Below, one piece after another: positions 26,600-41,605 of a stretch of 64,000 nt of DNA. Position 1 is the first letter of the stretch, and each line of letters opens with the position of its first letter. The stretch spans positions 50,577,968 through 50,641,967 of the forward strand of contig OY997640.1 in assembly GCA_963921795.1 (NCBI GenBank), in the 5' to 3' direction. The notes beneath the pieces are model-generated. The model ran no database searches. It was not told where the DNA came from and saw only the letters and a list, made by a program, of their open reading frames with translations. Made by a program: the position numbers and the translations under genes. The stretch is from Nannobrachium achirus (lineage: Eukaryota > Chordata > Actinopteri > Myctophiformes > Myctophidae).

Positions 26600-27160
26600 G
26601 TGTGTCTATTACTGCTACTGGTGGACCACACCGTTCTTTCGCTCAGTGGAGGCATCAAAGTTTAACACCTACAACCAGCCAGAGCTCTCAGTCACAGCTC
26701 TCTCAGTACATTTCCATGTTTCTCTCCCAGCTTCAATTCTGCTCACTTCTTCCTGCTCCTTGATTCCTTTTTCTTTGATATAGCCTAGCGCTCCCGTCCT
26801 CCTTTGACCCGTTCTCTCTCTCTATCTGTCCGTCTATCTGTCTGTCCATCCATCCATTGGTCCGTCTCTCTGTCAGTCTATGGCTGTTTGTGCATGCATA
26901 TTGATGATATCAGAGGTCAATTTGCTACACCAAAATTCATACTAGTTAAAGGTAGGGTAAGTTTTCATTTGTCTGCCAATTGTACTTGTTTAATCTGCAT
27001 CCCGTGTGAGTTCTCTCTCCTGATTGGATAAAATTGGTATCCTGGCCTCAAAATGCAGTGACTGATGTTTTCCTCACTAGTGCGGCAGAATATCCAACTA
27101 GTGCTGACATGGACTGAACTAGCAGAGATTACATATCAACAATGATATGTTATACCGTAC
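25731..27160. other. Non-coding region with pyrimidine-rich microsatellite
   Basis: A GA-rich patch is at 25819-25860. A CT-rich run (26500-26594) grades from CCCTCTC repeats into pure (CT)n. Small (TCTG)n/(ATCC)n patches lie at 26820-26860. No gene is recognised. Confidence 0.5.
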
Positions 27161-27164
27161 ATGC

Positions 27165-27379
27165 CCAAACGGCTTCAGAAGGAGCGAATACACTTCCCGG
27201 CAGCGGCACCTGCCGCGACGTCGTCGGACTTGCCGACAACAGCCGCGGCAATGATTCCTATGCTGTGGCAATTGATTCCTATGCCGTGGCAATTATATAA
27301 TCCGTGGCAACGCCGGACAGACCGACAATCGAGCTGCGTCAGCCGCTGTTGCCGAGCCTATCCTCCCCCCCCCCCCACC

Positions 27380-27412
<33 letters not shown>

Positions 27413-27457
27413 GCAGGCACGCACGCACGCACACTCCCCCCCCCCCCCCCCCCCACC

Positions 27458-27493
<36 letters not shown>

Positions 27494-28032
27494 GGCACGC
27501 ATGCACGCACACGCACGCACCATGATCAGCTAGTGGACCAACGTGCTCATATAGTCAATTATGTATAAATAAATGAAGTAGACTGGTGGTCGCTTGCTGA
27601 CCTTCCGGATCTGCCGGCAGCCGCCGCCGTCACCTGCCGGCCAAACCGGCAGCCGCCGTAGCCGCCGCCGCTAGCCGCCGTCACCGGGCCTCACCGGCAG
27701 CCGCCGCTAGCCGCCGTCACCTGCCGGGCTTCACCGGCAGCCGCCGCTAGCCGCCGTCACCTGCCGGGCTTCACCGGCAGCCGCCGCTAGGCGCCGTCAC
27801 CTGCCGGGCTTGCACCGGCAGCCGCCGCTAGCCGCCGTCACCTGCCGGGCTTCACCGGCAGCCGCCGCTAGCCGCCGTCACCTGCCGGGCTCGGGCTTGC
27901 ACCGGCAGCCGCCGCTAGCCGCCGTCACCTGCCGCGCCTACTGTGTGTGTGTGTCCCTCCCTCCACCTCGCCTCTCCACTTCTATCTATCCATTTTACGC
28001 ACAGCTGTTTTGCGCTGCACGCATCTATCCCG

Positions 28033-28123
<91 letters not shown>

Positions 28124-28837
28124 GCCCGGGAACGACCCACGGAGCGAGCAACGAACACCCACCCGTCCGTCTCGCCGCCGCCAGAGATGGATCTGTCTGT
28201 CTGATCCCCCCCCCCCCCCCCCCCCCAGATTGTCCATAGTTTAATAGTCTGTTATTTGTATTTCTTTCGCCTGGCCTGGCCGTTTAATTATCCATTTCTA
28301 CCTTAATTCTCATATCAGCCATATTCCATTTTACGCACATTTTACCGACCTCCTCACCCCGAATATAAATATAACCTTCATTTTTCTTTGCAGCTAAATT
28401 AACTAAAGGTTCTCCTTAATCGAATTCATCATAGATATGTTTATTTTTCAACACATGTTCTTCATTATTATTATTTAGGCATATGGTTTCTCTGCGCTTG
28501 TCATGCGTAAATCTTTGGATTAATTCTGTGACCAGCATTCTGCTTATGTACTATGCGGATTTTATCGATAACAGGTTGGGTTATTCACCACCTCGGCGTC
28601 AGGTTTATTATTAACCAAAGCCATTTCCGAACATAATGCCTTAATGACCCAGTTAACCTATAAGATATTAATAATAATACCAGTAAGACTCCCTGTCAGG
28701 TAGCAGCGTGATGTAATAGCTTGCAGTATGATGCCCTCATCATGAAAGACAGTATATGCAAAATCCCTGTAATGCTCCAAGAAAGAAAAAGGACATGCGT
28801 TTCTATAATACTGACCAGCAGCCAGCAAGCCAGCCAT

Positions 28838-28925
<88 letters not shown>

Positions 28926-29222
28926 ATGTCGTGCAGCCTATATGTTTTGGCCGACGATTTTGACCCCATCCCCCGCAGTGTTTTCCACAGTCAGTGAGAG
29001 AGTGTAAAATGAATCCAAACGTCCCCCCCCTTACGGGTCCATTTGGTTTCGTTTTAAGCCTACCCGCACAAGAATTAAAATGTCCATAAGGGTCCATTAT
29101 AGGTTGTCTACTCATTTACCTGGGGACCACCTGGAAGTTCCAGGCGATCGCCTGACCTTACCAAAACACTGACATAATGTCTGCTGGGTAGTTGGGACAT
29201 GATGCTGCTCTGTTGCGACTGG

Positions 29223-29275
<53 letters not shown>

Positions 29276-29690
29276 GCTATCTATCTCCACTAAATTCTCA
29301 ATTAATTAAAGTCCTGCATTTTTAAGTGATGCTCTGCTCATTTAATATGTAAAATAAAAGAGGAAACTCTATTGTCATGTTGTGAATCTCTGCTCATTTA
29401 TTCACATTTATATTATAATTTCAAAGCGTACAATGCTCGCATCTATCTGTATTTCAGTTATTACATAACTTCCTTTATTTTTATTTTTATTTTTTTAGCG
29501 GCCCACGGCGCCTCCGCGGTTTTTTTTATGTGTAATAAGACATGCAATAGCTTACTAGCTCTATAGGACCAGGTGATAGGCCTACAGTTAATAACATAAA
29601 TATATAAAGTCATGAAGTGTGCCTAGGCTATTGCCTATATCCTGATTGACAGCTGGACTGACTCCTTGCTGGGCGTCAAACTTCAGAGGA
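27165..29690 (+). repeat. Giant inverted repeat, left arm
   Basis: The arm is mirrored at about 30305-32745. Landmarks in order: CGACGTCGTCGGACTTGCCG (about 27215), poly(C)/(CA) block (27365-27490), 40-bp GC minisatellite (27600-27940), (CA)n (28037-28121), poly(C) (28206-28227), (GT)n (28840-28924), (ATCT)n (29224-29287), and GGACCAGGTGATAGGCC (29567). The reverse complements appear in reverse order in the right arm. Stretches compared by eye show only occasional single-base differences, while repeat tracts differ in length. Confidence 0.92.
27600..27940. repeat. GC-rich 40-bp minisatellite in the left arm
   Basis: The unit TCACCGGCAGCCGCCGCTAG plus CCGCCGTCACCTGCCGGGCT begins at 27691, 27731, 27771 and about 27811, 27851, with degenerate flanking copies. 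Unit ends (CCGGCAG and CTGCCGG) are inverted with respect to each other, so single units can fold. The right-arm version (32055-32300) has fewer regular copies. Confidence 0.9.
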
Positions 29691-29742
29691 CGGGATCCGC
29701 AGACAAGTGGCCAATCAATGATTGGACCGACTCTCACTCTCA

Positions 29743-29805
<63 letters not shown>

Positions 29806-30304
29806 CAGAAGGAGCGAACACACGCACATGCACACGCACGCAGGCAGGCACGCGTGCGCACGCACCATGATCAGCAGTGGACCAGCATGCTCATAAGAGA
29901 GAGAGAGAGAGGGCGGCATAGCTCAGGGGTAGAGAAACTGGTATTAGAGCACGAAGGGTATAAATCCCGTAGGGTTCCCAGTTCGAATCCGGGCTCCCCC
30001 TGAGTTAATGTCGAAGGGTCCTTGGGCAAGACTCTGAACCCCTAATTGCCTCCGGTGAGTAGGTTGGTGCCTTGCATGGCTTCCTCCTTCCTGCCACCGG
30101 TGTATGAATGTGTGTGTGAATGGGTGAATGTAATGCACAATCTATGTAAAGCGCTTTGGATTAAAAGCGCTATATAAATGCACCATTTACCATTTACCAT
30201 TTAGAGAGAAAGAGAGGCCAAATTGGCCACTTAATTGTCTGCAGTGTCATGCACTCCTTTGAAGTCAAAATTGGGCCATTATAGGTTTTTGTAACCTAAT
30301 TGTT
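29691..30304. repeat. Spacer of the inverted repeat, with (CT)n, a third arm-related fragment and a SINE
   Basis: (CT)n lies at 29748-29803. Then 29810-29900 (GGAGCGAACACACGCAC ... ACGCACCATGATCAG ... GTGGACCA) resembles two separated parts of the left arm (about 27180 and 27515-27545), so the spacer itself contains a rearranged arm fragment. A SINE follows. Confidence 0.7.
29911..30203 (+). mobile_element. tRNA-derived SINE with LINE-like 3' tail, copy 1
   Basis: The head has an A-box-like ATAGCTCAGGGGTAGAG (29919-29935) and a B box GTTCGAATCC (29981-29990), the RNA polymerase III promoter. A central part, AAGACTCTGAACCCCTAATTG, precedes TGTGTGAATG repeats and a tail TGTAAAGCGCTTTGG ... AAAGCGCTATATAAATGC with (ACCATTT)n at the end. 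The layout (tRNA head, conserved middle, L2/CR1-like tail) recalls V-SINE-type teleost SINEs; the exact family is not verified. Confidence 0.8.
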
Positions 30305-32745
<2,441 letters not shown>

Positions 32746-34522
32746 ATCATCAGTCCATCCATCCATCCATCCATGGACAGCCTCTGATCTACACAGTGTA
32801 TCTTCAAAGACGATGATACACGAAAGAAGAAGAACAGCCACATCAGCAGAACCAGTTCCCGGCCTTGACTGCACTAATGATAAGGCGATAAGGCTCCCAT
32901 CCTCTAACCGTACTGGATTACAGGTCTCCCCATCCTACATTGTTGTGTTGACACTGAAGAGCCATGGCCTCCAGGTTGGGAGTGTGAACACACAGAACTT
33001 CATGCTCGGTGTGATCATCCAGAGGAATCAAAGGCAGACAGGGTTCTTCAGGAACTAAAGAGAAGCACCTTCCTTTATAGAGGACAACTATTGATATGAT
33101 GGGACTGAAAAATGATACAGAAGAAGTGGAGATGAGTGTAGCTTTCACATTGTCAAAGGTATTAGGTGATAGAAAGAGAAAGCATTTAAGAAGAAGCAAT
33201 GTGATCCAATGTGTTTGTTTTATTCTGAAAGCGTAAAAATGGCCATGCAACGATGCCTTCACACAAGACAAGATATTTTTAGAGCAACGTTGCATTGGGC
33301 AGCATGAATGAGGTGAACGGGCTGATGTGAATACATGAACGAACGAACAAACGAACAAACGGATGAATTTCTTTTTTTTTTGACACACCAATAATGAAAC
33401 TGTGTGGAAATCACTGGACGGAAGACAAATAGACCTGTGCTCCTACAGCTGGGATGGAGCGCCCATAGTTTGTGTCCAACTGGAGCCAACCAACAGCTCA
33501 CCAAATGGCAAACTCGTTTGGCTTTGCACGAAGTCTAGGACAGTACAACACAGTGATAGGCTTCCATTTGTAATTCAGAGAATGTTGTAACACTCCCAGA
33601 GTTAAATTAACACCGGTAAATTAACACCGGAGGGGACATTTTCTATCTGTTTGATGTGCCTGCAAACAAAACAAGCCCCAGAGTTGGTCTTTGAGTCAAC
33701 AAAATGCTTTCTATTTACTCTCGACATCTCATCTCCTCTTGCCTAGCGGGAGGTCCTGCTTGGTTGTCCCGGGCAGGAGAGCTGTCAGTCGGGAAGGAGA
33801 AAAACACAAACTTTGCGTGCGTATTTGACAGCTGTAAACAATCGATATATTTCAGTCATGAAATAGAACATGTTGCTCAATCTTTCTTATTTTCACACCT
33901 ACAATTGCATTAGAATTCGGTACTGTTTCCCAGAATGTGCAAATAGGCAAATAAGTGAACACGCAAATTAGCACTTTTGTCCCAGCGACCAAAATCACGC
34001 ACATTATCAACGTACCTTAAGGGTAAATTTTTACACTTACAGTATACATTTTGTCATATGTCAAATAAGCTCACAATGAGATGCATTTCTTCTAGCTGAA
34101 GAAAAGAAAATGCAGACACGCCTAAAGAATTCCAAAATATATATATATATATATACAATCCGTTCTCCTGAACGGAGTGAGTGACAAGGTGTCACTTGCA
34201 GTTGAGGAAACACAGGGCCATCAAAGGGACCTGGAATGCGAGTTATGGATGGCGGTAAGCATTATACGGCCGTAGGCTGAATATATGCTTGAATAATTGA
34301 GAGCCACTTAGTTCCATTTGAGTGGCTGAGTGTTGCGGATCAAACACACCTATGGAGGGATGAGGAGGTCAGCATGGCTGGCAGGGACAGGCCATTACGC
34401 TGCTCTCTGTAATGTATTCATGAAATGCAAGATGCTCAGGTCCTTGCGTATGTCAAGACACATGGCTTTGTGGGTAATTAAGAATTATCACAAGCATTTA
34501 TTTCTGCAGGCGAAACACATTC

Positions 34523-34565
<43 letters not shown>

Positions 34566-35755
34566 ACACCCCCACCTTATATTAAGGTGTATAGGAGTGA
34601 GTGTGTAAGCATAATAAGCATAATTCCATGATAAAGCTAGTTTAGGGAAACCTAATGTTATATTAAAATGGGCTTAATCAATGCAAGGGGAGACTCCTTA
34701 CCATACATTACTATGCAGTACAGAATGCTTTAATGTGCAAAAAAAAAAAGGAAAGAAATCCCCCCCTCCCGTTAGCCGAGAGTAGAGAGTAGACATTATA
34801 TTACTACAGGTTAATAAAACTTTGGGTTTCTTAATTTTTCATAGTGGTTAGTGCATATGTAAATATTTAATGAGGTCTTTATGCTCCAGAAATTTCAACA
34901 AAAAGGTTAATAAGCTCCAAGATGGAGGAGTATAATTGTGCGGCCGTCCTGCAGAGAAGGGGGAGGAGAGGGGTATAATACAGCCAAGACAAGGACCGTA
35001 GAGAGACATTTAGAACTGCTGATGATGTAACAAATGACTATATGATGTTGTACAATATGTACATTTTCTTTTTGTTGTTGTTGCAATTTCTTTGGTCAGA
35101 GAGTAGGTCATTGAATCTATATTTGTATGGAGACAGTACAAGCTTGGGCAGAGACGGACGGTAGGAAAGCTGAGAGAGACAGAGAGGGAGACAGACAATA
35201 AGAGAACTGAGAGAGAGAGAGAGAGTGTATAGGAAAGCAGAGACGTGGACAAATAGTAGGAAGGCAGAGAGGGAGAACAGACAGTAGGAAAGCCAAAACT
35301 GAGACAGACAGTAAGAAAGAGAGGGAGACAACGTAGAGCACTATGTATACTGAACACATTGTAACAAATGTGTTTGCTACTGCTGTACATTTTCTTTTAA
35401 ATTATTGCAGATTCTATGGATAGTCATCAGTTTTAAACACTCTTAAGGCTCAGCCGCACGCACGCAAGCACTCATACACACATACTGTATACACACTACT
35501 GACCAGAAAATGGGTGCATGCAATAAGAGTCCTGTCTGTTTCTGGCTCATTGCATACAGTGTTAAGGGGATAAATGCAAACAAGTACGGTTGGAAAGATA
35601 ATCTCCATACTTACTGACATCAGCCTGGAAATGACGAGGCCAAGTGTCACTATGACTCAATTCACCTCGCTCTATTACGGTAGGCTGCGCACCCTGACCC
35701 ATCTAAAGCATATAGCTTCTTCCCTTAATTAACACACACATGCACACGCACACAC

Positions 35756-35817
<62 letters not shown>

Positions 35818-36646
35818 GCGCGCGCGCAGGGTTGCAAGTATAGATGAATATTTCAGCGCCCACTTCATTCCACGGCACTCCTACCATTTGAATGGATCCT
35901 TAATAGAGTGACAAGACCTTCCCGCAGACCCCCGCCCCCATGAAAAATGCAACAAGCCACTTAAAACCAATGGCCAGTCACACGAAGACACTCTCAGCCC
36001 CTCAAGACAAACCATGACTTCTTCCCCTGACGACGAGGGTAGGTGGAGGCCATATTTTAAGACACGCGGCGCGGAGAAACTAATGCTCCTGTCCTGCCCC
36101 GGCTTGCGCTTAGATCTGTTATGAAGATGAGATGAAACGGTTTGATAGTGAAACATTAGCTTCTTTTAAGTCTCACGCCTGCTGAGCATTCTTCAAATGT
36201 AACGTGGGGTTAATAATTAACGTGGCCCTGCCAGCTCCATAATATTCATCGTCAGGGCCATCCGATGGTGTTCTCATTGACTCATAGGGAGCTGCTGATG
36301 CGTCTTTTGAACTGAACATTTGGACACGGACGAATCAAGTCCTTTTCCAGACTCAACTGCCTATACAGTTTTTGAGAGATAACGAATATTACCAAGTAGG
36401 CTAATCATATTATCATTTTGTGTAATTGTTTGATTGTGAAATATGATAACAACATTACAGAGATCAAATTTGAACTTGTCAATGAAGTGATGGAAAGTGC
36501 ACAATGACACTTTAGGGTGTACATATTTTTACATTTTGATGTTACACATCTTTAAGTGCATCTTTTATTTATAGTGACATTTTCATGAATACTTTATTCC
36601 TACATTATTATGTACTTACGTAGTTACAATACCTTTAACAGGAAGG
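32746..36646. other. Non-coding region, no gene recognised
   Basis: (ATCC)n is at 32755-32773, a TA run at 34138-34155, (CA)n at 34533-34562, and (CA)n passing into (CG)n at 35735-35828. A 157-codon minus-strand frame (32918-33391) has no recognised motif. The stretch 36190-36330 is repeat-free by eye. Confidence 0.4.
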
Positions 36647-36650
36647 TTAA

Positions 36651-37143
36651 CACATCGGATGCCCACGTGATCTCTGACGTCTTATTTGCTGGTGCCCATG
36701 GCATCGCGTCATTTTACCTACCGGCGAGAGTACTGGCGAGAAAAGTAATCCGAGTAAATGTAATCCGAGTATGTCCTGTTTATTTCGCGAAAATCTTTTC
36801 TTTCAGTCAGGACCGTTTTTTATCATTTCTAAGCCACAGTGTTTGTGTTACGGCATGTAGAAGAGGCTGCCGTTTTGAGAAAAAAATGAAAAAAGGAAGA
36901 GAATCCGGAGAAAACAGCATTTTTGTGCAGCCGGTAAACAGGAAGTCAACGAGCCACACAGCACGTCCGGGTGACGTAATTGTGCGCTGCATGTTGGGAA
37001 ATGGAGTTGTTTCATCACCGCGGTAGCCAAGTGCAGTAGCTACAGTACAGTATAGTTTACTGTACAACGCGTCAAACGCGTCGTTGGGCACTCGTGAAGA
37101 TCAAAGAGATTGACGCGTAGACACCACGTGGGCACCCGATGTG
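36651..37143. mobile_element. MITE with E-box-containing inverted termini and TTAA target site
   Basis: The left end CACATCGGATGCCCACGTG and the right end (minus strand) CACATCGGGTGCCCACGTG match at 18 of 19 bases, and similarity extends further inward. TTAA lies directly outside both ends (36647-36650 and 37144-37147), the target of piggyBac and Kolobok superfamilies. The CAC... terminus is not the usual piggyBac CCC, so the superfamily is open. Each terminus contains CACGTG. The interior holds AACAGGAAGT (ETS-like), TGACGTAA (CRE-like) and, on the minus strand, TTCCCAACATGCA (ZNF143/THAP11-like). Confidence 0.75.
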
Positions 37144-37147
37144 TTAA

Positions 37148-38240
37148 TAGGATTGAATTGGACAACTTTTAAATAAAAGAAAGCCTAAAAAGTAATACGG
37201 CATATCTTTGTAATAGAGGGTATGCGCATGCATAAAGTGAATGGCAAATCGAATGGCAAATCGAGTGGCAAAGTGAGTTTAACGTTGTTTAATGCAATCA
37301 GATAGGAATTTTCAGTTTGAATGTATGGGCTGTCAAGGCCAGAAAGTAGTTTTTATCCACATGAACTTCCAAAAAGCGTCTGAACAAACGTATCGATTCA
37401 GTTAGTTCAAAAACTAGAAATGTAGTATCATTATCCTAGCTTGGTTTCTGACCCGGTCCAAGCGGAAATAACTTCATCATTACGGTACCAGCACCAACGA
37501 CCGGAACCACCTGCACTCTACACCTCACTTAGTTTGGTTATAATCCTTTTGTTCCTTTGTCCATCTTCTATGATAACTCGCGACTAGCGAGACTAAACTA
37601 AGGGATTCACATTATGTGGGGAACAAAAACAATGCAACGCCAACTGGAACCCACCACCAAAACCACAATGTTTTAGTTTTATTTATAAACCGGATCACAC
37701 GACGGATCAGAACGAATACTAGGCTGGTGAGGCAAGGTTATCGAGTCTGTTAGCCTACTCTCTGTTAACTTTCCATTTCCGTGAGAACAGCACTGTCACA
37801 GCATCTAAATACAATTCAAAATAAGAACAAAATTAATTACATTTGTAAATATTACATGACTTTAAAAAACATACACATAAGCTGTGTGTGGCTGCGTGCG
37901 TGCGTGTGCTTTTATTCGTCTCTCTCAGTCTCTCTCTTCATATTGCCCAGCATCATATCCCTGTGCAATCAGAAGATGTTATTAAACAGAGTGCTGTTTA
38001 AAGTGCCTGTTTAGGCACGCAAGGATTCCTGGACCTCTCGCTGTGCAAACTACTGAAATATTAACACTATTAACAGTCAAATAAAGTCTGAGGGAGGACT
38101 GGGAGGGAAAATGAAGGGGATTGGGAGGAGGGTGGGGAGGTTGGAGTGAAAGAAAGAGAGACAAGGATGGAGGGAAATCTGCCATTTGAAAGAAAAGTTG
38201 CCCTTGGCAGATTAGGTCTGGCCCCGCTCAGTTATTCAAA
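37148..38240. other. Non-coding region, no gene recognised
   Basis: Contains AATGGCAAATCGA repeated twice near 37240-37265 and otherwise nothing I can name. Confidence 0.35.
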
Positions 38241-38823
38241 TATTTCACGGCTCACAAGTCGTGAGGAACCAACCAGGGGCCCAGTTAGCTCTGGTCCATA
38301 GCGTTAGTGGAGTTCCCTCTAACACTATGTTCCTCTACCTCCCAAATCCTTGGCAAATCTGGAAAGACCCGTCGTCTGGTCCGATAATAACAAAAACTGT
38401 TTCGCCCCTCACCAAACCAAAGGTATCAGTGTGGACAGTTGAAAGCTTACTCTACTTAGTGGACGCGGTCTGAGCCCCCCACCACACGATTAAAATACAT
38501 ACAGGGCAAAATGAAAAATATTCCACCGGATGGAGACATTCTTACTGGTTGAAGACTGTTTTTACAAAACAGCGCCTCCAACGTCGCAGAGTTGAATAAC
38601 ACCCAATGAGACTAATGCTCTGTGTAATTCGCTGACCTGCGCGGCAGTAGTGAGTTGGCACCTTGATGGCGACGACAAATAGTGAAAAACTAGAAGTTTA
38701 TGCGGTGGAATATTTTTCATTTTGCCTTGGAAATGTATTTTAATCATGTGGTGGGGGGCTCAGACGGCGTAGTAAGCTTTCAACAAACTTTGATTTTGAG
38801 CAGTTTGTGCCAGGATGTAGGCC

Positions 38824-38883
<60 letters not shown>

Positions 38884-39151
38884 GCGCGGGAAGGGGGGGG
38901 GGGCTACGGGGAATACAGCCCCCCCTGGTGACTGGTCAGCCCCCTCCAGTCGCATGAGCAGACTCAGCGCCGTTACGAGTTATAGAATAGTAAATCTTCC
39001 CCCCGACTTTCGGCACCTCCGCGCGGTCCAAGAAGATACAACCAAGCGCTCCCTACCTCCTTGCCCAACCCTGGCCCCCACCGTTGTGCTTAGTCCCCCA
39101 AAACCGCAATAAAAATTAAAAAAAATCGCACGGACACGCACGTGCGTGTCC
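38241..39151. repeat. Tandem duplication of about 0.91 kb, unit 1
   Basis: TATTTCACGGCTCACAAGTC at 38241 recurs at about 39152. The following sequence matches nearly base for base (for example GGAAAGACCCGTCGTCTGGT at 38361 and 39286). Differences seen include a GT-run length change, ATGCGGTGG versus ATCGGTGG, and a short duplicated CGGCTCACAAGT at the start of unit 2. Confidence 0.92.
38400..38815. repeat. Foldback (long inverted repeat) inside unit 1
   Basis: The left arm, about 38430-38530 (TTGAAAGCTTACT ... TCTGAGCCCCCCACCACA ... GGCAAAATGAAAAATATTCC), pairs with about 38700-38790, read in reverse, around a 165-bp spacer. The same foldback is present in unit 2 (about 39350-39715). The dense pairing suggests a MITE-like core. 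Confidence 0.8.
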
Positions 39152-39152
39152 G
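39131..39152. repeat. Perfect 22-bp palindrome at the duplication junction
   Basis: CGGACACGCAC followed by its exact reverse complement GTGCGTGTCCG lies exactly where unit 1 ends and unit 2 begins. At the end of unit 2 (40051-40072) only the first half is kept before the sequence diverges. Confidence 0.9.
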
Positions 39153-39744
39153 TATTTCACGGCTCACAAGTCGGCTCACAAGTCGTGAGGAACCAACCAG
39201 GGGCCCATTTAGCTCTGGTCCATAGTGTTAGTGGAGTTCTCCCTAACACTATGTTCCTCTACCTCCCAAATCCTTGGCAAATCTGGAAAGACCCGTCGTC
39301 TGGTCCGAAAATAACAAAAACTGTTTCGCCCCTCACCAAACCAAAGGTATCAGTGTGGACAGTTGAAAGCTTACTCTACTTAGTGGACGCGGTCTGAGCC
39401 CCCCACCACACGATTAAAATACATACAGGGCAAAATGAAAAATATTCCACCGGATGGAGACATTCTTACTGGTTGAAGACTGTTTTTACAAAACAGCGCC
39501 TCCAACGTCGCAGAGTTGAATAACACCCAATGAGACTAATGCTCTGTGTAATTCGCTGACCTGCGCGGCAGTAGTGAGTTGGCACCTTGATGGCGACGAC
39601 AAATAGTGAAAAACTAGAAGTTTATCGGTGGAATATTTTTCATTTTGCCTTAGAAATGTATTTTAATCATGTGGTGGGGGGCTCAGACGGCGTAGTAAGC
39701 TTTCAACAAACTTTGATTTTGAGCAGTTTGTGCCAGGATGTAGG

Positions 39745-39812
<68 letters not shown>

Positions 39813-40072
39813 GCGCGGGAAGGGGGGGGCTACGGGGAATACAGCCCCCCCTGGTGACTGGTCAGCCCCCTCCAGTCGCATGAGCAGACTCAGCGCCGTT
39901 ACGAGTTATAGAATAGTAAATCTTCCCCCCGACTTTCGGCACCTCCGCGCGGTCCAAGAAGATACAACCAAGCGCTCCCTACCTCCTTGCCCAACCCTGG
40001 CCCCCACCGTTGTGCTTAGTCCCCCAAAACCGCAATAAAAAATAAAAAAAATCGCACGGACACGCACGTGCG
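39152..40072. repeat. Tandem duplication of about 0.91 kb, unit 2
   Basis: Second copy, ending near CACGCACGTGCG at about 40072 and followed by GC-rich sequence and a (GT)n run. Confidence 0.92.
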
Positions 40073-40143
40073 CGCCTGCGGCACGCGCGTGCATGTCTCC
40101 GAGCTCAGCCCAGCCCACCCTAGGATTTAGTAGTTCCCGCGCG

Positions 40144-40258
<115 letters not shown>

Positions 40259-40361
40259 GAGTGTTGTAAAAATGACTCTTAACTAGCTCTGTATTCTGAT
40301 AGCGATTTCATCCAGTCAGGAGAGAGAAATCATACAGGATACAAGATAAACAAGTGGAATT

Positions 40362-40517
<156 letters not shown>

Positions 40518-41024
40518 AACCACCTCATCATCTAAGCACCGAAGCAGTACTAATGTAATGTACCCTCCACCCAACCTGCAGACCAGTGATAATGAGAGTA
40601 CACCACCACCTCCACCTCCCCTCCTCTCTCTCTCTCTCTCTCTCTATCTTAAGCTACCTTCTCATGCTCATCATTTCAAGGCCACTCACTCACTCGCACA
40701 AGCATGCTAACACGCACATACAAATACACTCATACAGTATATGCACACATGGACACATGTCCCGACATTTATTTACACTCAAAGCATGCGCACCCACACA
40801 TACACAGAGTCTCTCTCTCTATTGCACAGATGCATGCACGCCGCGCACGCATGCACACACAGACTGTGGTACCCATTACAGTTCCCAGAGGTCCTGGAAG
40901 GCAGCCGTTGTCTCTAATGGAGAAGAGTAATTACTGGTGTACCCCTCCGCGTCGGCAAACAATCTCTCCAAGCGCAGGAGTTCACAAAACATGGCAGGAA
41001 GGTGGCAAGAAGGGGAGAAGAGAA

Positions 41025-41068
<44 letters not shown>

Positions 41069-41079
41069 ACACCGACATC

Positions 41080-41597
41080 CAGGGGCGTCACAAGGGGGGG
41101 GGGGGGAGTGGGACTGAGTTACTAGGGCCCAAGGTGGAGGGTCCTTAATCATTTTATACTTTAGCTATTGAAAAATAGCAGATCTAAAAATGTGTGCAAA
41201 TCTTTGTGTTTTTTTAAGCAAACATTTGTAACTAAAATGTTGCTTCTGGGGGGTCCCTGGGACTAAAAATTTTGAGATGGGGGTCCTTGGCCAAATACAT
41301 ATCATTTTGGGGGTCCTTCACATGAAAATGTTTGAGCACCACTGACATAGAAACATAGGTTTTTCAAAAATCCTTAGAAGGATTTGAAATATTCAAAGAT
41401 TTTTCAAAAATAGCAGATCTACAAGTTCACAGTGAGCTTGTATATCTGCTATTTTTCAATAGTTAGAACAATAGTTAGAGAATGCGTTCCCAGTCTAAAT
41501 GGTTTAAACCCCCTCCCCATATGAAGAACATTCATGGGAGGCCCACAGTGAATCCTTATACCCAGGGCCCAGAATTTGGTGCGACAACCCTGGCAGA
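41080..41597. mobile_element. hAT-like non-autonomous element
   Basis: ACCGACATC occurs exactly at 41071-41079 and 41597-41605, outside a left terminus CAGGGGCGTCACAAGG and a right terminus whose minus strand reads CCAGGGTTGTCGCACC. An 8- or 9-bp duplication and a CAGGG terminus fit hAT; the right end is uncertain by a few bases. The interior is rich in GGGGGTCCTTGG-type repeats and holds hairpin copy B. It inserted beside a (GA)n run (41030-41067). Confidence 0.6.
41406..41456. repeat. Recurring hairpin module, copy B (25-bp arms)
   Basis: AAAAATAGCAGATCTACAAG plus TTCAC (41406-41430) pairs with 41432-41456 at 23 of 25 bases around a single-base loop. A half copy (AAAAATAGCAGATCT) lies at about 41167-41182 in the same element. 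Confidence 0.85.
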
Positions 41598-41605
41598 CCG
41601 ACATC

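Noticed and set aside
32918-33391. A 157-codon minus-strand frame as a host exon
   Set aside because: Begins in a K-rich run from a poly(T) tract, has no motif, and I see no supporting splice or codon-use signal.
36190-36330. A conserved non-coding element candidate
   Set aside because: It is repeat-free and looks non-random, but conservation cannot be judged from a single sequence.
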